Origin: Deltaproteobacteria bacterium
GTDB lineage: Bacteria > Myxococcota_A > Polyangia > Polyangiales > Ga0077539
Assembly (NCBI GenBank): GCA_016218725.1
Contig: JACRDB010000160.1
Coordinates: forward strand, 1 to 64,000
Reading direction: 5' to 3'
DNA length: 64,000 nt
Made by a program: the position numbers and the translations under genes. The notes beneath the pieces are model-generated. The model was not told where the DNA came from, made no database searches, and saw only the letters and a list, made by a program, of their open reading frames with translations. Shown here piece after piece: positions 44,663 through 52,553 of the stretch (position 1 is the stretch's first letter; every line of letters begins with the position of its first letter).

Positions 44663-44714
44663 GGGGCAAAGGCCAGGTCACGGCTCCAGCGCGCAAGAGT
44701 GTGTTGACAAGCGA

Positions 44715-45113
44715 CTACGGCGCGGGACCGAGCAGGTCCCAACGGTTGCCTGCAATGTCCAGGAATACCGCGACCTGGCCGTATGGTTCCAGGCGAGGCG
44801 GCCTCACGAACTCGACGCCTGCTCCGGCCAATCGCTCGTAGCAAGCAGAGAAGTCGTCTACGCGCAGGAAGAAGCCAACACGACCGGCGTGCTGGTCTCC
44901 AACGACCGTGGCCTGGCGCTCACCATCTGCACGGGCCAGCAGCAGCCCCGTCTGGGCGCCCGGCGGCCGCACCACGACCCAGCGCTTCGGGCGACCGACG
45001 GTGGTGACGGCGGGCGAGTCCTCTAGGAGCTCGAACCCCAGGATGTCAACGAAGAAGCGGATGGCTGGATCATAGTCATGGACAACGACCGCTACAAGCT
45101 CAAGATAGGTCAA
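44715..45113 (-). CDS. VOC (glyoxalase/bleomycin resistance) superfamily protein
   Basis: A 132-residue protein with two beta-alpha-beta-beta-beta modules: YLELVAVVVHDYDPAIRFFVDILGFELLED first, then AGRVGFFLRVDDFSACYERLAGAGVEFVRPP and the closing FLDIAGNRWDLLGP. VOC proteins bind metal and perform isomerisation, epoxide opening or dioxygenation, or simply bind drugs. The last metal ligand, normally Glu in WEL, is Asp (WDL). Start is TTG 45113. Composition is less GC-biased than the flanking kinase gene. It is the last gene of the three-gene acquired-looking block. Confidence 0.8.
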   Translation of the reverse strand: MTYLELVAVVVHDYDPAIRFFVDILGFELLEDSPAVTTVGRPKRWVVVRPPGAQTGLLLARADGERQATVVGDQHAGRVGFFLRVDDFSACYERLAGAGVEFVRPPRLEPYGQVAVFLDIAGNRWDLLGPAP

Positions 45114-45227
45114 CGACGCACCCCGGTCATCGAGCCGCGCGACTGCGGAGCGATGAACGAAAAGGGCTCGCGCGGCAAAGGCGGGGAAGCCCTGATGCCC
45201 AAGGTCCTGTCTTGGCCCCTCGTGTCC

Positions 45228-45296
45228 GCCGAACGACCAGGCTCACCTGCCCGGCCCGGCTTTGCAGGTCCGGTCAGGTGCCGCGCCTGGTTCGGC
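45228..45296 (-). repeat. attC-like imperfect inverted repeat
   Basis: A 69-bp imperfect hairpin 6 bases after the HD-gene stop. Outer arms are GCCGAAC and GTTCGGC, perfectly complementary; inner arms CAGG/CCTG and CACCTG/CAGGTG pair with asymmetric spacers, leaving unpaired bases on one side. Position and layout resemble an integron attC site (outer triplets AAC and GTT), but the core GTTCGGC departs from GTTRRRY at one position and no integrase is present. It may also be a terminator hairpin. Confidence 0.35.
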
Positions 45297-45302
45297 CCGC
45301 TC

Positions 45303-45920
45303 TTACGATTGTCCACGCCGGGCTTCGCGGTCCAAGGGGTTGGCTGCGACCCTCGCGGCGAAGCCGCTGTGGACGAACCTCGCCGCCAGGCACCGAGGCT
45401 TGCGCTTCGCCTGGTCGTCAAAGTACCCGATGAATTCTACGCCGAGGCCCAGTCGTGGATACCGGGCCAGCACGTCGGCACGAAGGTCAGGGGGAATCTC
45501 CTCGGTACGCCGCCCCGAGATGTCCATGCCGGTCGAGAGTTCGAGGAGGTAACCCTCGGGGTCCTTCGCGACGTCCACCGCGTCCCACATGTGCCGCACG
45601 ATGACTTCGGCGGCGCGTCGGCGGCGCTCCACCGGCCACCCGGCTGCCGCGCCGAACACCCAGGCGACATGTCCGCCCGCCTCCTCGAACGGCAGCGTGT
45701 GATTGTCGAACTCCTTCACCAGGGCGAGGTCGTGGAGCATGGCCGACACGTAGAGCAACTCGGCGTCGAAGGCGATGCCTTGCTCCAACCCGTACCCCGC
45801 CGCCCACAGGTAGGCCCGTATGGAGTGGTTAAGTAACGCCGGTGAGCAATACGCTGTGGCCACTTCGAGCGCAGCGCGGCAAGCCGGGGTCGCAGGTATC
45901 TCAAGGTCGTCGAGTTTCAT
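45303..45920 (-). CDS. HD domain protein (cyanamide hydratase-like)
   Basis: A 205-residue metal-dependent phosphohydrolase-type protein. H in LLNHSIRAYLWAA, HD in SAMLHDLALV (metal-binding pair), H in FEEAGGHVAWVFGAAAGW and H in VIVRHMWDAV follow the HD order. The sequence resembles the HD subgroup that includes cyanamide hydratase. Start ATG 45920 gives the family start (KLDDLEIPATPACRAALEVAT); the longer frame runs into the preceding intergenic region. Function unknown; GC content is lower than in neighbouring kb. Confidence 0.8.
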   Translation of the reverse strand: MKLDDLEIPATPACRAALEVATAYCSPALLNHSIRAYLWAAGYGLEQGIAFDAELLYVSAMLHDLALVKEFDNHTLPFEEAGGHVAWVFGAAAGWPVERRRRAAEVIVRHMWDAVDVAKDPEGYLLELSTGMDISGRRTEEIPPDLRADVLARYPRLGLGVEFIGYFDDQAKRKPRCLAARFVHSGFAARVAANPLDREARRGQS

Positions 45921-45972
45921 GAGTCGCCCCCGGTCCGTCAGCATCCCAGCCGCTCGCTCATCGCTCAACCCT

Positions 45973-46320
45973 TCATTTGCGCTTGCACTCTCGAGACAGC
46001 GCCAGAGCGACACGGCCAATCAGCTCGATGGGAAGTGGCTGACTGTGGGGAAAGGACAGGTTTCCCTTCTCGTTTCGATATGGCGCGAGCTCTTGCGCGA
46101 GGGGTGCGTCTTGCGTGACGGGCGGATAGATACCGATGTGGTTCTTGAATGCAGCGAAGTAGAGGAACACGCGCCCATGCTTGAACGCAGGCATGTTGTA
46201 GCGTATGCACCGGGAGGCGCCGGGCACCAACGCCTCAACTCTTGCCTGAATGGATTGGAGCAAGCGGCGCGGGTCAGGGGACAGCCTCGCGAAGTACTCC
46301 TCGTGTGAAGCGAAGGCCAT
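45973..46320 (-). CDS. DUF1801 domain protein (YdhG-like)
   Basis: A 115-residue cytoplasmic protein. The family core is visible: FARLSPDPRRLLQSIQARVEALVPGASRCIRYNMPAFKHGRVFLYFAAFKNHIGIYPP, then a C-terminal NEKGNLSFPHSQPLPIELIGRVALAL. DUF1801 proteins bind metals in some cases; the role is unknown. ATG 46320 matches the family start (AFASHEEYF). It is the first of three same-strand genes with lower GC, 52 bases upstream of the HD gene. Confidence 0.85.
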   Translation of the reverse strand: MAFASHEEYFARLSPDPRRLLQSIQARVEALVPGASRCIRYNMPAFKHGRVFLYFAAFKNHIGIYPPVTQDAPLAQELAPYRNEKGNLSFPHSQPLPIELIGRVALALSRECKRK

Positions 46321-46860
46321 GGTGTGTTCCGCGCTGCCTGGCAGAAGCCTTCTCTCGCGCCCGGCCAGGACCACGGGCGGAGACTACCGCAGCATCCGTC
46401 GGGATTGCAAGCGCCAGAAGCCGGGCGCCAAAGGACGCCGTCGGACAAACCTCGGGGCCTCAGCGAGCGACGGCACGGCTGGTGCTCGGGGATTTGAATC
46501 CCGACCGAGCGCTCCAGGGGATTGCGGCCGGGTGGGCGGCGGGGCGGTGGTCGATGGGAGGCCTGCCTGGGTTGGGGGGACATCCCCGATCTCGCGAGTG
46601 GCGGCGGGCCTGCAACAGGCACCCGGACGCGCGCGACTCGGGCCGGCGCCGCGGTCGGCAAGAGGCGAACCCAAATGGGTCAGGACTGGCATTGGGCTGA
46701 CTCCTCGCGCCCCGGAGTTGCCTTCGATCTTCGCGCCTGGTCGTGCTCTCCATTGGTGACGTGCACAACCTCTCTAAATCGCGAACGATGGCGCCTCCCT
46801 TCGGTGCTGTGGCGGGAGGGATGCGCGTCCGCCCCGTGGCCGCACCGTCCTCGATGCGCG

Positions 46861-46990
46861 GCCGTCGCCTCCCTCGATCTCCCTCATTTCACGGCCCTTT
46901 GTGAGATGTGTCCCGAGGTGAACCTGACAGGGAGAGGGGGCCGGGGCATAGGCGCCAGGCGCCTATGGGGAGCCGGGGAGAGGTCGCTGT
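46861..46990 (+). repeat. Dispersed repeat, copy 2
   Basis: 46861-46924 aligns to 75-138 at 54 of 64 bases, and AGGTCGCTGT (46981-46990) corresponds to AGGTCGCCGT at 169-178. Between them lies a G-rich segment with a palindrome instead of the G-run of copy 1. The copies are about 46.8 kb apart and in the same orientation. Each lies beside a small gene: here the 3' end of a secreted-protein gene, there the 5' side of a GNAT gene. Confidence 0.6.
46947..46967. repeat. Perfect 21-bp palindrome
   Basis: CATAGGCGCC, one base, GGCGCCTATG: ten-base arms with a single-base centre. It is inside the variable segment of the second dispersed repeat and 38 bases from the stop of the secreted-protein gene. 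It could be a protein site or a hairpin at the mRNA 3' end. Confidence 0.7.
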
Positions 46991-47004
46991 CCATTGCTCG
47001 ACGC

Positions 47005-47286
47005 TCAGCCCGGCGGCGGTGGGGGCGAGCGGCACCAGAGCTGCGGGATGGAGCGCCCGCTCCGCCTGGCGCTGCAGCGCAAGCGATAGCCCTGGAGTCG
47101 GAGCCGCGGGCACGACTCCCTGGCCGTCGTCGCGCCGACCACGCAGAAGACACAGTGCTCGCCGCGGCGCTGCTGGCGCCTGACGGTGCAGGTCTCGACC
47201 CACCCGGGCGGCGGGGGGAGGTCGGCCCGGGCGAGGGACGCTACCGCGAAGAGCGCCGCGAATAACTGGACCGGTGAGCGTGCCAT
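47005..47286 (-). CDS. Small Cys-rich secreted protein
   Basis: A 93-residue exported protein. PVQLFAALFAVASLARA is a classical signal peptide with cleavage after ARA; the mature part starts DLPPPPGWVETC and has six cysteines (ETC, EHC, FC, ESC, LRC, LWC), probably three disulfides, plus many Arg residues and a Pro-tail. Similar short proteins with a PPPG(W/Y)VExC start occur in myxobacteria (recollection, not searched). ATG 47286 fits the signal peptide. It lies downstream of the sodium/solute symporter on the same strand, 147 bases away. Confidence 0.65.
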   Translation of the reverse strand: MARSPVQLFAALFAVASLARADLPPPPGWVETCTVRRQQRRGEHCVFCVVGATTARESCPRLRLQGYRLRCSARRSGRSIPQLWCRSPPPPPG

Positions 47287-47415
47287 CCCGCGATGATACC
47301 TGCCCCGCCGCCCCGCGGGAAGGGCGCCACGCCGCCCCGTCCGCGTGGGCTGCACACATCTCCCGCAGTAGTATTCGCTCTTCTCTCCTGAAAACCACCC
47401 TGGACGGGATGAAGG

Positions 47416-47428
47416 ATACACCGTGTAT
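47416..47428. promoter_or_regulatory. Short palindrome, possible operator
   Basis: ATACAC, one base, GTGTAT in the AT-richer gap between the symporter stop and the small secreted-protein start. A 13-bp symmetric site in a putative promoter region suggests a repressor site, but it is short and unsupported otherwise. Confidence 0.3.
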
Positions 47429-47433
47429 ACCCT

Positions 47434-49158
47434 TCACCCCAGGGCGCCATCCCTGCGGAGGTCCCGGGCGAGGAGCCATGCCACGAGGGCGGCGCCCGCG
47501 AGGAGCGCGGCGCCCTTGAGCCCTTCACCGAGGACCACCTTCCCGACACCGAAGAGGGACAGGTAGATCAGCGCGCAGCCGAGCGCCCAGTCCCGGAGGC
47601 GCACGGGCAGGCCCGGCCCCGAGGGGCCCACCCTGGCGTTTGCCGCCACCGGGGCCCAGCCGGGGCCGTCGGGCCGGACGCGCTCGTAGAAGCGCACCAG
47701 CGTGTCCATGGGCTCCGGCGGCGTGGCGTAGGTGACCGCGAGCCAGGTGCAGGTGGTGACCGCGAGGGTGCCCAGCATCAAGTGGGCGAAGCCCAGGGGG
47801 TCGTCGGGGTCGAGGCCCAGGCCGTAGCGCAGGGCCAGCGAGGCGACGAGCGAGGCCACCATGGCGCTGAGCTCGCTCCAGGCGCTCACCCTCCACCAGT
47901 ACCACCGTAGGATGAGCACCAGGCCCGTGCCGGAGCCCAGGGCCAGGAGCACCTTCCACGCGCCGGCCACGGAGTCGAGCACCAGGGAGACGCCCCCGGC
48001 GAGCACCATGGTGAGCACCGTGGCCACGCGCGACGCGCGGACATAGTGGTCCTCGGAGGCATCGGGACGAAGGAAGCGCTTGTAGAGGTCCCCCACCAGG
48101 TACGACGCGCCCCAGTTCAGGTGCGTGGCCACGGTGGACATGTACGCCGCAAGGAAGCCCGCCATCATCAGCCCCCGGAGGCTCGGCGGGAGGTGGTCCA
48201 CCATGACCCTCACGTAGCCCTCCTCGGGGTCCTGGAGGTGAGGGTAGAGCACCGCCGCGGAGAGGGCCGTGAGCACCCAGGGCCAGCTCCGCACGCAGTA
48301 GTGGGCCACGTTGAACCACAGCGTGGCGTAGACGCCCTCGCGCTCGCTCCGAGCGGAGAAGATCCGCTGGGCGACGTAGCCGCCGCCGCCGGGCTCGGCC
48401 CCGGGGTACCACGCCGCCCACCACTGGACCCCGAGGTACACCGCCAGCGTGAGGGCCGGCATCCACGCGGAGCCCGCCTCCGGGAGGAAGGTCAGGCGCT
48501 CCGGGGGGAGGGCCTCGCGCAGGTGCTCGACGCCCCCCGCGGCCCGCACGGCGTACACCGCCAGGACGATGGTCATCCCGAGCTTGACGGCGAACTGCAG
48601 GACGTCGGTGATGAGCACGCCCCAGAGGCCCGACACGGACACGTAGGCGCCAGTGAGCGCGAGGCACAGGGCCACCGAGGGCACGCGCGGCAGGCCCACG
48701 GTGAGCGCCAGGATCTTGGCCATGGCGAGGTTGACCCACCCGAGGATGATGCAATTGATCGGCAGGGCCAGGTACGCCGCGCGGAAGGCCCGCAGGGCCG
48801 AGGCGGGGCGGCCGGCGTAGCGCAGCTCGACCAGCTCCACGTCGGTCATGACGCCCGCGCGGCGCCAGAGGGCGGCGAAGAGGAACACCGTGAGCATCCC
48901 GGAGAAGACGGCGTTCCACCAGAGCCAGTTGCCGGCGATGCCGTTGCGCACCACCATGCCGGTGACCGCCAGGGGCGTGTCCGCGCCAAAGGTCGTGGCC
49001 ACCATGGAGGTGCCCGCCAGCCACCAGGGGACGTCCCGCCCCGAGAGGAAGAACTCGCTGACGCTCCCGCCCGCGCGGCGCCCGTAGCGCAGGCCCAGGG
49101 CGAGGTTGAGCGCGAAGAAGCCGGCGATCACCGCCCAGTCGACGACGGTCAGGTGCAT
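47434..49158 (-). CDS. Sodium:solute symporter (SSS family)
   Basis: A 574-residue inner-membrane protein with about 14 hydrophobic segments. The N-terminal VDWAVIAGFFALNLALGLRYGRRAG...EFFLSGRDVPWWLAGTSMVATTFGADTPLAVTG is typical of SSS transporters (substrate and Na-site helix TM1). Later motifs include SVSGLWGVLITDVLQFAVKLG and MMAGFLAAYMSTVATHLNWGASYLVGDLYKRF (Na-binding TM8, Ser/Thr in AAYMSTVATHLN). It should import a small solute with sodium, substrate unknown. ATG 49158 was chosen over the longer frame because the first helix starts there. Confidence 0.92.
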   Translation of the reverse strand: MHLTVVDWAVIAGFFALNLALGLRYGRRAGGSVSEFFLSGRDVPWWLAGTSMVATTFGADTPLAVTGMVVRNGIAGNWLWWNAVFSGMLTVFLFAALWRRAGVMTDVELVELRYAGRPASALRAFRAAYLALPINCIILGWVNLAMAKILALTVGLPRVPSVALCLALTGAYVSVSGLWGVLITDVLQFAVKLGMTIVLAVYAVRAAGGVEHLREALPPERLTFLPEAGSAWMPALTLAVYLGVQWWAAWYPGAEPGGGGYVAQRIFSARSEREGVYATLWFNVAHYCVRSWPWVLTALSAAVLYPHLQDPEEGYVRVMVDHLPPSLRGLMMAGFLAAYMSTVATHLNWGASYLVGDLYKRFLRPDASEDHYVRASRVATVLTMVLAGGVSLVLDSVAGAWKVLLALGSGTGLVLILRWYWWRVSAWSELSAMVASLVASLALRYGLGLDPDDPLGFAHLMLGTLAVTTCTWLAVTYATPPEPMDTLVRFYERVRPDGPGWAPVAANARVGPSGPGLPVRLRDWALGCALIYLSLFGVGKVVLGEGLKGAALLAGAALVAWLLARDLRRDGALG

Positions 49159-49189
49159 GGGACGCTCGGGGGTTGGTGGTGCACAGGCG

Positions 49190-52100
49190 CTAGTCGGGCC
49201 AGGTGCCCACAAAGGCGCGGCCCGCCACGCCCGGGGAGGTGGGTGCGCACCCTGACACCAGGGGAGGGTCGAAGGTCCCGCCGAGGGAGCAGCCCGCGGG
49301 GGTCACCGAGAGGCGGAGTCGCCCGGGGCCGCCGGCGCCGCCCAAGGTGCCCGCGGCCCCGCCTCGCGCGGAGACCGCGGCGCCCGCAGGGATCTGGAGC
49401 ACCGGGGACGCCAGCACCACCACGCCGCCGGAGCCACCGCCGCCGTTCGGAGCGCCGCCGCGCCCGCCGTCGACCAGGAGCCTCGCGGCGGGGCCGAGCG
49501 TGATGCGCACGGGCGAGGAGACCCGCAGCGCGCCGCCGCCTCCGCCGCCCCCGCCGCCCATGACGTACTCGAAGCCCATGCTCGAGAATCCGACGCACCC
49601 GCCGCCGCCGCCGCCTGACCCCGCGCCGAAGGTGCGCGTCACCGCGAGGTCCTCCGCGGCCGCCGTCCCGATGGAGCCGCCGGCGCCGCCGCCCGCGGAC
49701 CAGCCGAAGGCAGGGCCGCAGGAGGCGGTCGTGGGGGTGCTGCCATCGCGCCCGGCGTAGAGGGCGACGGAGGCGGGTCCTCCCCGGGCCGGGGTGCAGG
49801 CGGCCTCCATCACCGAGAGCGCGCGGCACGTCCCCCCCGCCCCGCCGGCGCTGCCGCCCTCGGACGAGGCGCTGAGGCAGTCGCGCCGAGCGACGCCTCC
49901 GCCGCCGCCGGACAGCCCCGCGCCGCCGACGCCTCCGTGAAAGAAGCGGAACTCGAGGTCGATCCCAGAGACCGAGAAGCCTCCGCCGACGCCGCCCGTG
50001 GTCACCACGCCGCGGTGTCCCGCGGCCCCGGCGGCGCCGCCAGGGCAGGTGTAGGGCTCCGACGGGGGGGCCGCGGAGCGGCAACCCGCCGATTGCCCAT
50101 CCCCGCCGGTGAGGTCCACGACGCCAGAGATGCTCACGGCGCCCGTCGCGCGGAGCTCCAGGACGCCGTCTCCGTGGGTGCGGACCGTGACCCCCGGGGG
50201 GATGGTGACGGTGGTGAACTCATGGACCCCGGCGGGGAGCACCGTGTCCGCGGTGGGGGCGAAGGCCCCCTCGCGGCCGCTGCTCGGGTAGGGGTCGCAC
50301 CCCAGGCCCACGCAGCAGCGCCCCGCCACGCAGCGCTGCCCGGCGGCGCAGGCCCGTCCGCAGGCGCCGCAGTGCGCGACGCTGGTCGCCACGTCCACCT
50401 CGCAGCCGTCATCGACGCGGCCGTTGCAGTCGCCCCGCCCGGGGTCGCATGCGGCCACCGCGCAAGCGCCCGCCGCGCAGCGGGGCCGGGCCCCGGGCGG
50501 CGCGCACACCACGCCGCAGGCGCCGCAGTCGGACGCGGTGGTCATCAGATCCACGCAGCGCGCTGCGCACAGCGTCTGTCCGGCGGGGCAGGTGCAGCGC
50601 CCCGCCACGCAGCGCGCCTCGGTGGGGCAGCGCTCGTCACAGGCCCCGCAGTTCGATGGGTCCGTCGCCAGGTCCACGCAGACCCGCTCCAGTCTGACGA
50701 AGCACCCCGTCAGGCTGTCCGGGCCATGGAACTCACAGCGCCCCGCGCGGCAGCGCTCCAAGGCGCCGCAGGTCGCGCCGCAGGCGCCGCAGTGGGTGTC
50801 CTCTGTTGCGACGTCCACGCAGCGCTCGGCGCAGAGCCGCTCGGCGCCGCTGCACACAGGCGGCGCCGCGTCCGGCAGGATCCTCACGAGGTAGGCGGCG
50901 CGGTCCCCCGAAGCACGGAGGGCCTGGCCCACGTCCGTCACGCCGGAGAAGGACCCCACGGCGTAGAGGGCGCCGTCGGGTCCGAGCGCCAGGGCCTCCA
51001 GGCGCTCCTCCCCGCGCCCTCCGAGGGAGCGAGCACGGAGGACCTCCCCGGCCGCGGAGAGCGACGCCCACCAGCCGTCCCTGCCTCCTCGCGCAGGGAT
51101 GCTCGCGGCCCCGAGGGTGGTCCCCGCGCCCTCGGAGGTCCCTCCGGCGACGCGTCGGCCGCCCGCCGCCGCGGCGCCGAGGCCCTCCGAGGGCCCCAGG
51201 CCACGCAGGTCGAGCCCGAACCGTGGGGCGCCGTCGCCGCCGAGCTGGGCCACGAAGGCCCGCGTCCCCGAGAGGGACCGGAGGGTCAGGGCGCCCAGGC
51301 GAAGGGTCCCGCTGGAGCGCCCCACGAAGAGCCAGCCGCCCTCGCCGTCCGCGGCCACGGCGCCCCCGCGGGCCACGCCGAAGGTGTCCGTGCCCGCCGC
51401 GACGCTCCAACGATGGCCCCCGTCGCGATCCAGGGCCACCACCCCGAGGAGCTCTCCGTCGGCGGTCAGGCGCGTGGCCCCGAGGTCCAGCGCGCGCTGG
51501 GCGTTGACCAGCGCCACGAGGTCCCCGGAGGGCTGCGACGCGACGGCGACCCCCTCGCTGGAGAAGCTCCCGGAGTAGCTCCGAGACCAGCGGTACGCGC
51601 CCTCCGCGGTGTAGCTCGCCACGAAGGCAAAGGTCGAGCCCACGCCCCGCAGCAGCTCCCCGCCGAGGGAGGTGGCGCCGCCCAGGTGCCCGACGACGTA
51701 GCTGTTCCCCGCGCCGTCCGCCGCGACGCCGTAAGCGTGAGCCCGTCCCGCGCCCTCGTAGCGTCGGGCCCAGCGGCAGGAGCCGTCGGGGTTCAGGGAC
51801 ACGAGCACCACGCCCTCGGACCCCGAGGACCCGCCAGTCGGCCCGCAGCCGAAGTCTGCGCCGCCGTGTGCGTGCCCCGCGTACATGACCCTGCCTGTAG
51901 GGTCCGCCGCGAGGCCGAGGCCCGGAAACCACCCCGTGGATCCCAGCGCGCGGGCCCAGCGCAGGTCCCCGGCGGCGGTGAAGCTCACCAGGAAGGTCCC
52001 ATAGGTGCTGGTCGGCGCGGGGAGGGTGACCGCGCCCAGGGTCATGGTCCCCTCGTAGCGACCGCCGACGTAGACATTCCCCAGCGGGTCCGTCACCACC

Positions 52101-52468
52101 GCGAGCGCGACGCTCCCTCGCGCGGCGCCCAGGGCCCTCGCCCAACCAGGTCCCAGGGGGCGCGGGGGCCCGTCCGGTCCCGCCTCGACGGCGGCGTCCA
52201 CCGCGGCGTCGCGCGTCCCGTCGAGCGCGTCGAGGGGCGTGTCGGGTGCAGCGTCGGGAGGCGTGTCGGGTGGAGCGTCGGAGGTCGCGTCCAGCGCAGC
52301 GTCGAGCGTTGCTTCCGTCGCGTCGGGGTCTGCCCTGTCGGGGGGCGCCTCCGGGGTGACGTCCGCGACGGCGTCGGGTGCCATGGACGCGGGCTCCCCC
52401 GGCGTCACACAGCCCACCGCGAGCGCCACAAAGACCAGGTGCGTCGCCGATCGTACACAATCCCTCAT
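49190..52468 (-). CDS. Giant surface lipoprotein with SBBP-like repeats, Cys-rich and Gly-rich regions
   Basis: A 1092-residue exported protein. RSATHLVFVALAVGC is a lipoprotein signal. A DA/DP-rich linker (about 20-100) is followed by about ten SBBP-like beta-propeller repeats (NVYVGGRYEGTMTLGAVTL, VMYAGHAHGG, NSYVVGHLGGATSLGG, WLFVGRSSGTLRLG, LYAVGSFSG) to about residue 545. Then a Cys-rich region with repeated CGAC-type units (CVDVATEDTHCGACGATC, CVDLATDPSNCGAC, CVDLMTTASDCGACG, CEVDVATSVAHCGACG) and a Gly-rich beta-helix-like C-terminus. Typical of myxobacterial surface proteins; probably a structural or adhesive role. Start ATG 52468. The linker is disordered. Confidence 0.8.
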   Translation of the reverse strand: MRDCVRSATHLVFVALAVGCVTPGEPASMAPDAVADVTPEAPPDRADPDATEATLDAALDATSDAPPDTPPDAAPDTPLDALDGTRDAAVDAAVEAGPDGPPRPLGPGWARALGAARGSVALAVVTDPLGNVYVGGRYEGTMTLGAVTLPAPTSTYGTFLVSFTAAGDLRWARALGSTGWFPGLGLAADPTGRVMYAGHAHGGADFGCGPTGGSSGSEGVVLVSLNPDGSCRWARRYEGAGRAHAYGVAADGAGNSYVVGHLGGATSLGGELLRGVGSTFAFVASYTAEGAYRWSRSYSGSFSSEGVAVASQPSGDLVALVNAQRALDLGATRLTADGELLGVVALDRDGGHRWSVAAGTDTFGVARGGAVAADGEGGWLFVGRSSGTLRLGALTLRSLSGTRAFVAQLGGDGAPRFGLDLRGLGPSEGLGAAAAGGRRVAGGTSEGAGTTLGAASIPARGGRDGWWASLSAAGEVLRARSLGGRGEERLEALALGPDGALYAVGSFSGVTDVGQALRASGDRAAYLVRILPDAAPPVCSGAERLCAERCVDVATEDTHCGACGATCGALERCRAGRCEFHGPDSLTGCFVRLERVCVDLATDPSNCGACDERCPTEARCVAGRCTCPAGQTLCAARCVDLMTTASDCGACGVVCAPPGARPRCAAGACAVAACDPGRGDCNGRVDDGCEVDVATSVAHCGACGRACAAGQRCVAGRCCVGLGCDPYPSSGREGAFAPTADTVLPAGVHEFTTVTIPPGVTVRTHGDGVLELRATGAVSISGVVDLTGGDGQSAGCRSAAPPSEPYTCPGGAAGAAGHRGVVTTGGVGGGFSVSGIDLEFRFFHGGVGGAGLSGGGGGVARRDCLSASSEGGSAGGAGGTCRALSVMEAACTPARGGPASVALYAGRDGSTPTTASCGPAFGWSAGGGAGGSIGTAAAEDLAVTRTFGAGSGGGGGGCVGFSSMGFEYVMGGGGGGGGGALRVSSPVRITLGPAARLLVDGGRGGAPNGGGGSGGVVVLASPVLQIPAGAAVSARGGAAGTLGGAGGPGRLRLSVTPAGCSLGGTFDPPLVSGCAPTSPGVAGRAFVGTWPD

Positions 52469-52553
52469 GACGCCTGATGGTGCCAGGGGAGAGGCCTCGG
52501 GCACCAGCCCCGAGCGGGACCCTCCGCGGCGCGCCCCCGGGCGCCCTCGCGGG

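Larger units (their letters stand above)
46321..47004. other. Non-coding stretch with reduced GC
   Basis: No frame here has a believable start, composition or family. It contains a T-arm-like inverted repeat GGGATTTGAATCCC near 46489-46502 without the rest of a tRNA, the second copy of the dispersed repeat (46861-46990) and a 21-bp palindrome (46947-46967). It probably consists of decayed mobile or cassette DNA. Confidence 0.6.

Noticed and set aside
46481..46520. T-arm-like stem-loop around GGGATTTGAATCCC suggesting a tRNA
   Set aside because: On either strand no D-arm, anticodon arm or acceptor stem lines up with it, and one T-stem pair is mismatched. Could be a tRNA scar, but no tRNA is called.
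44663..47004. A complete integron cassette array
   Set aside because: Only one attC-like structure was seen, its core is imperfect, none was found after the VOC or DUF1801 genes, and no integrase gene is present.
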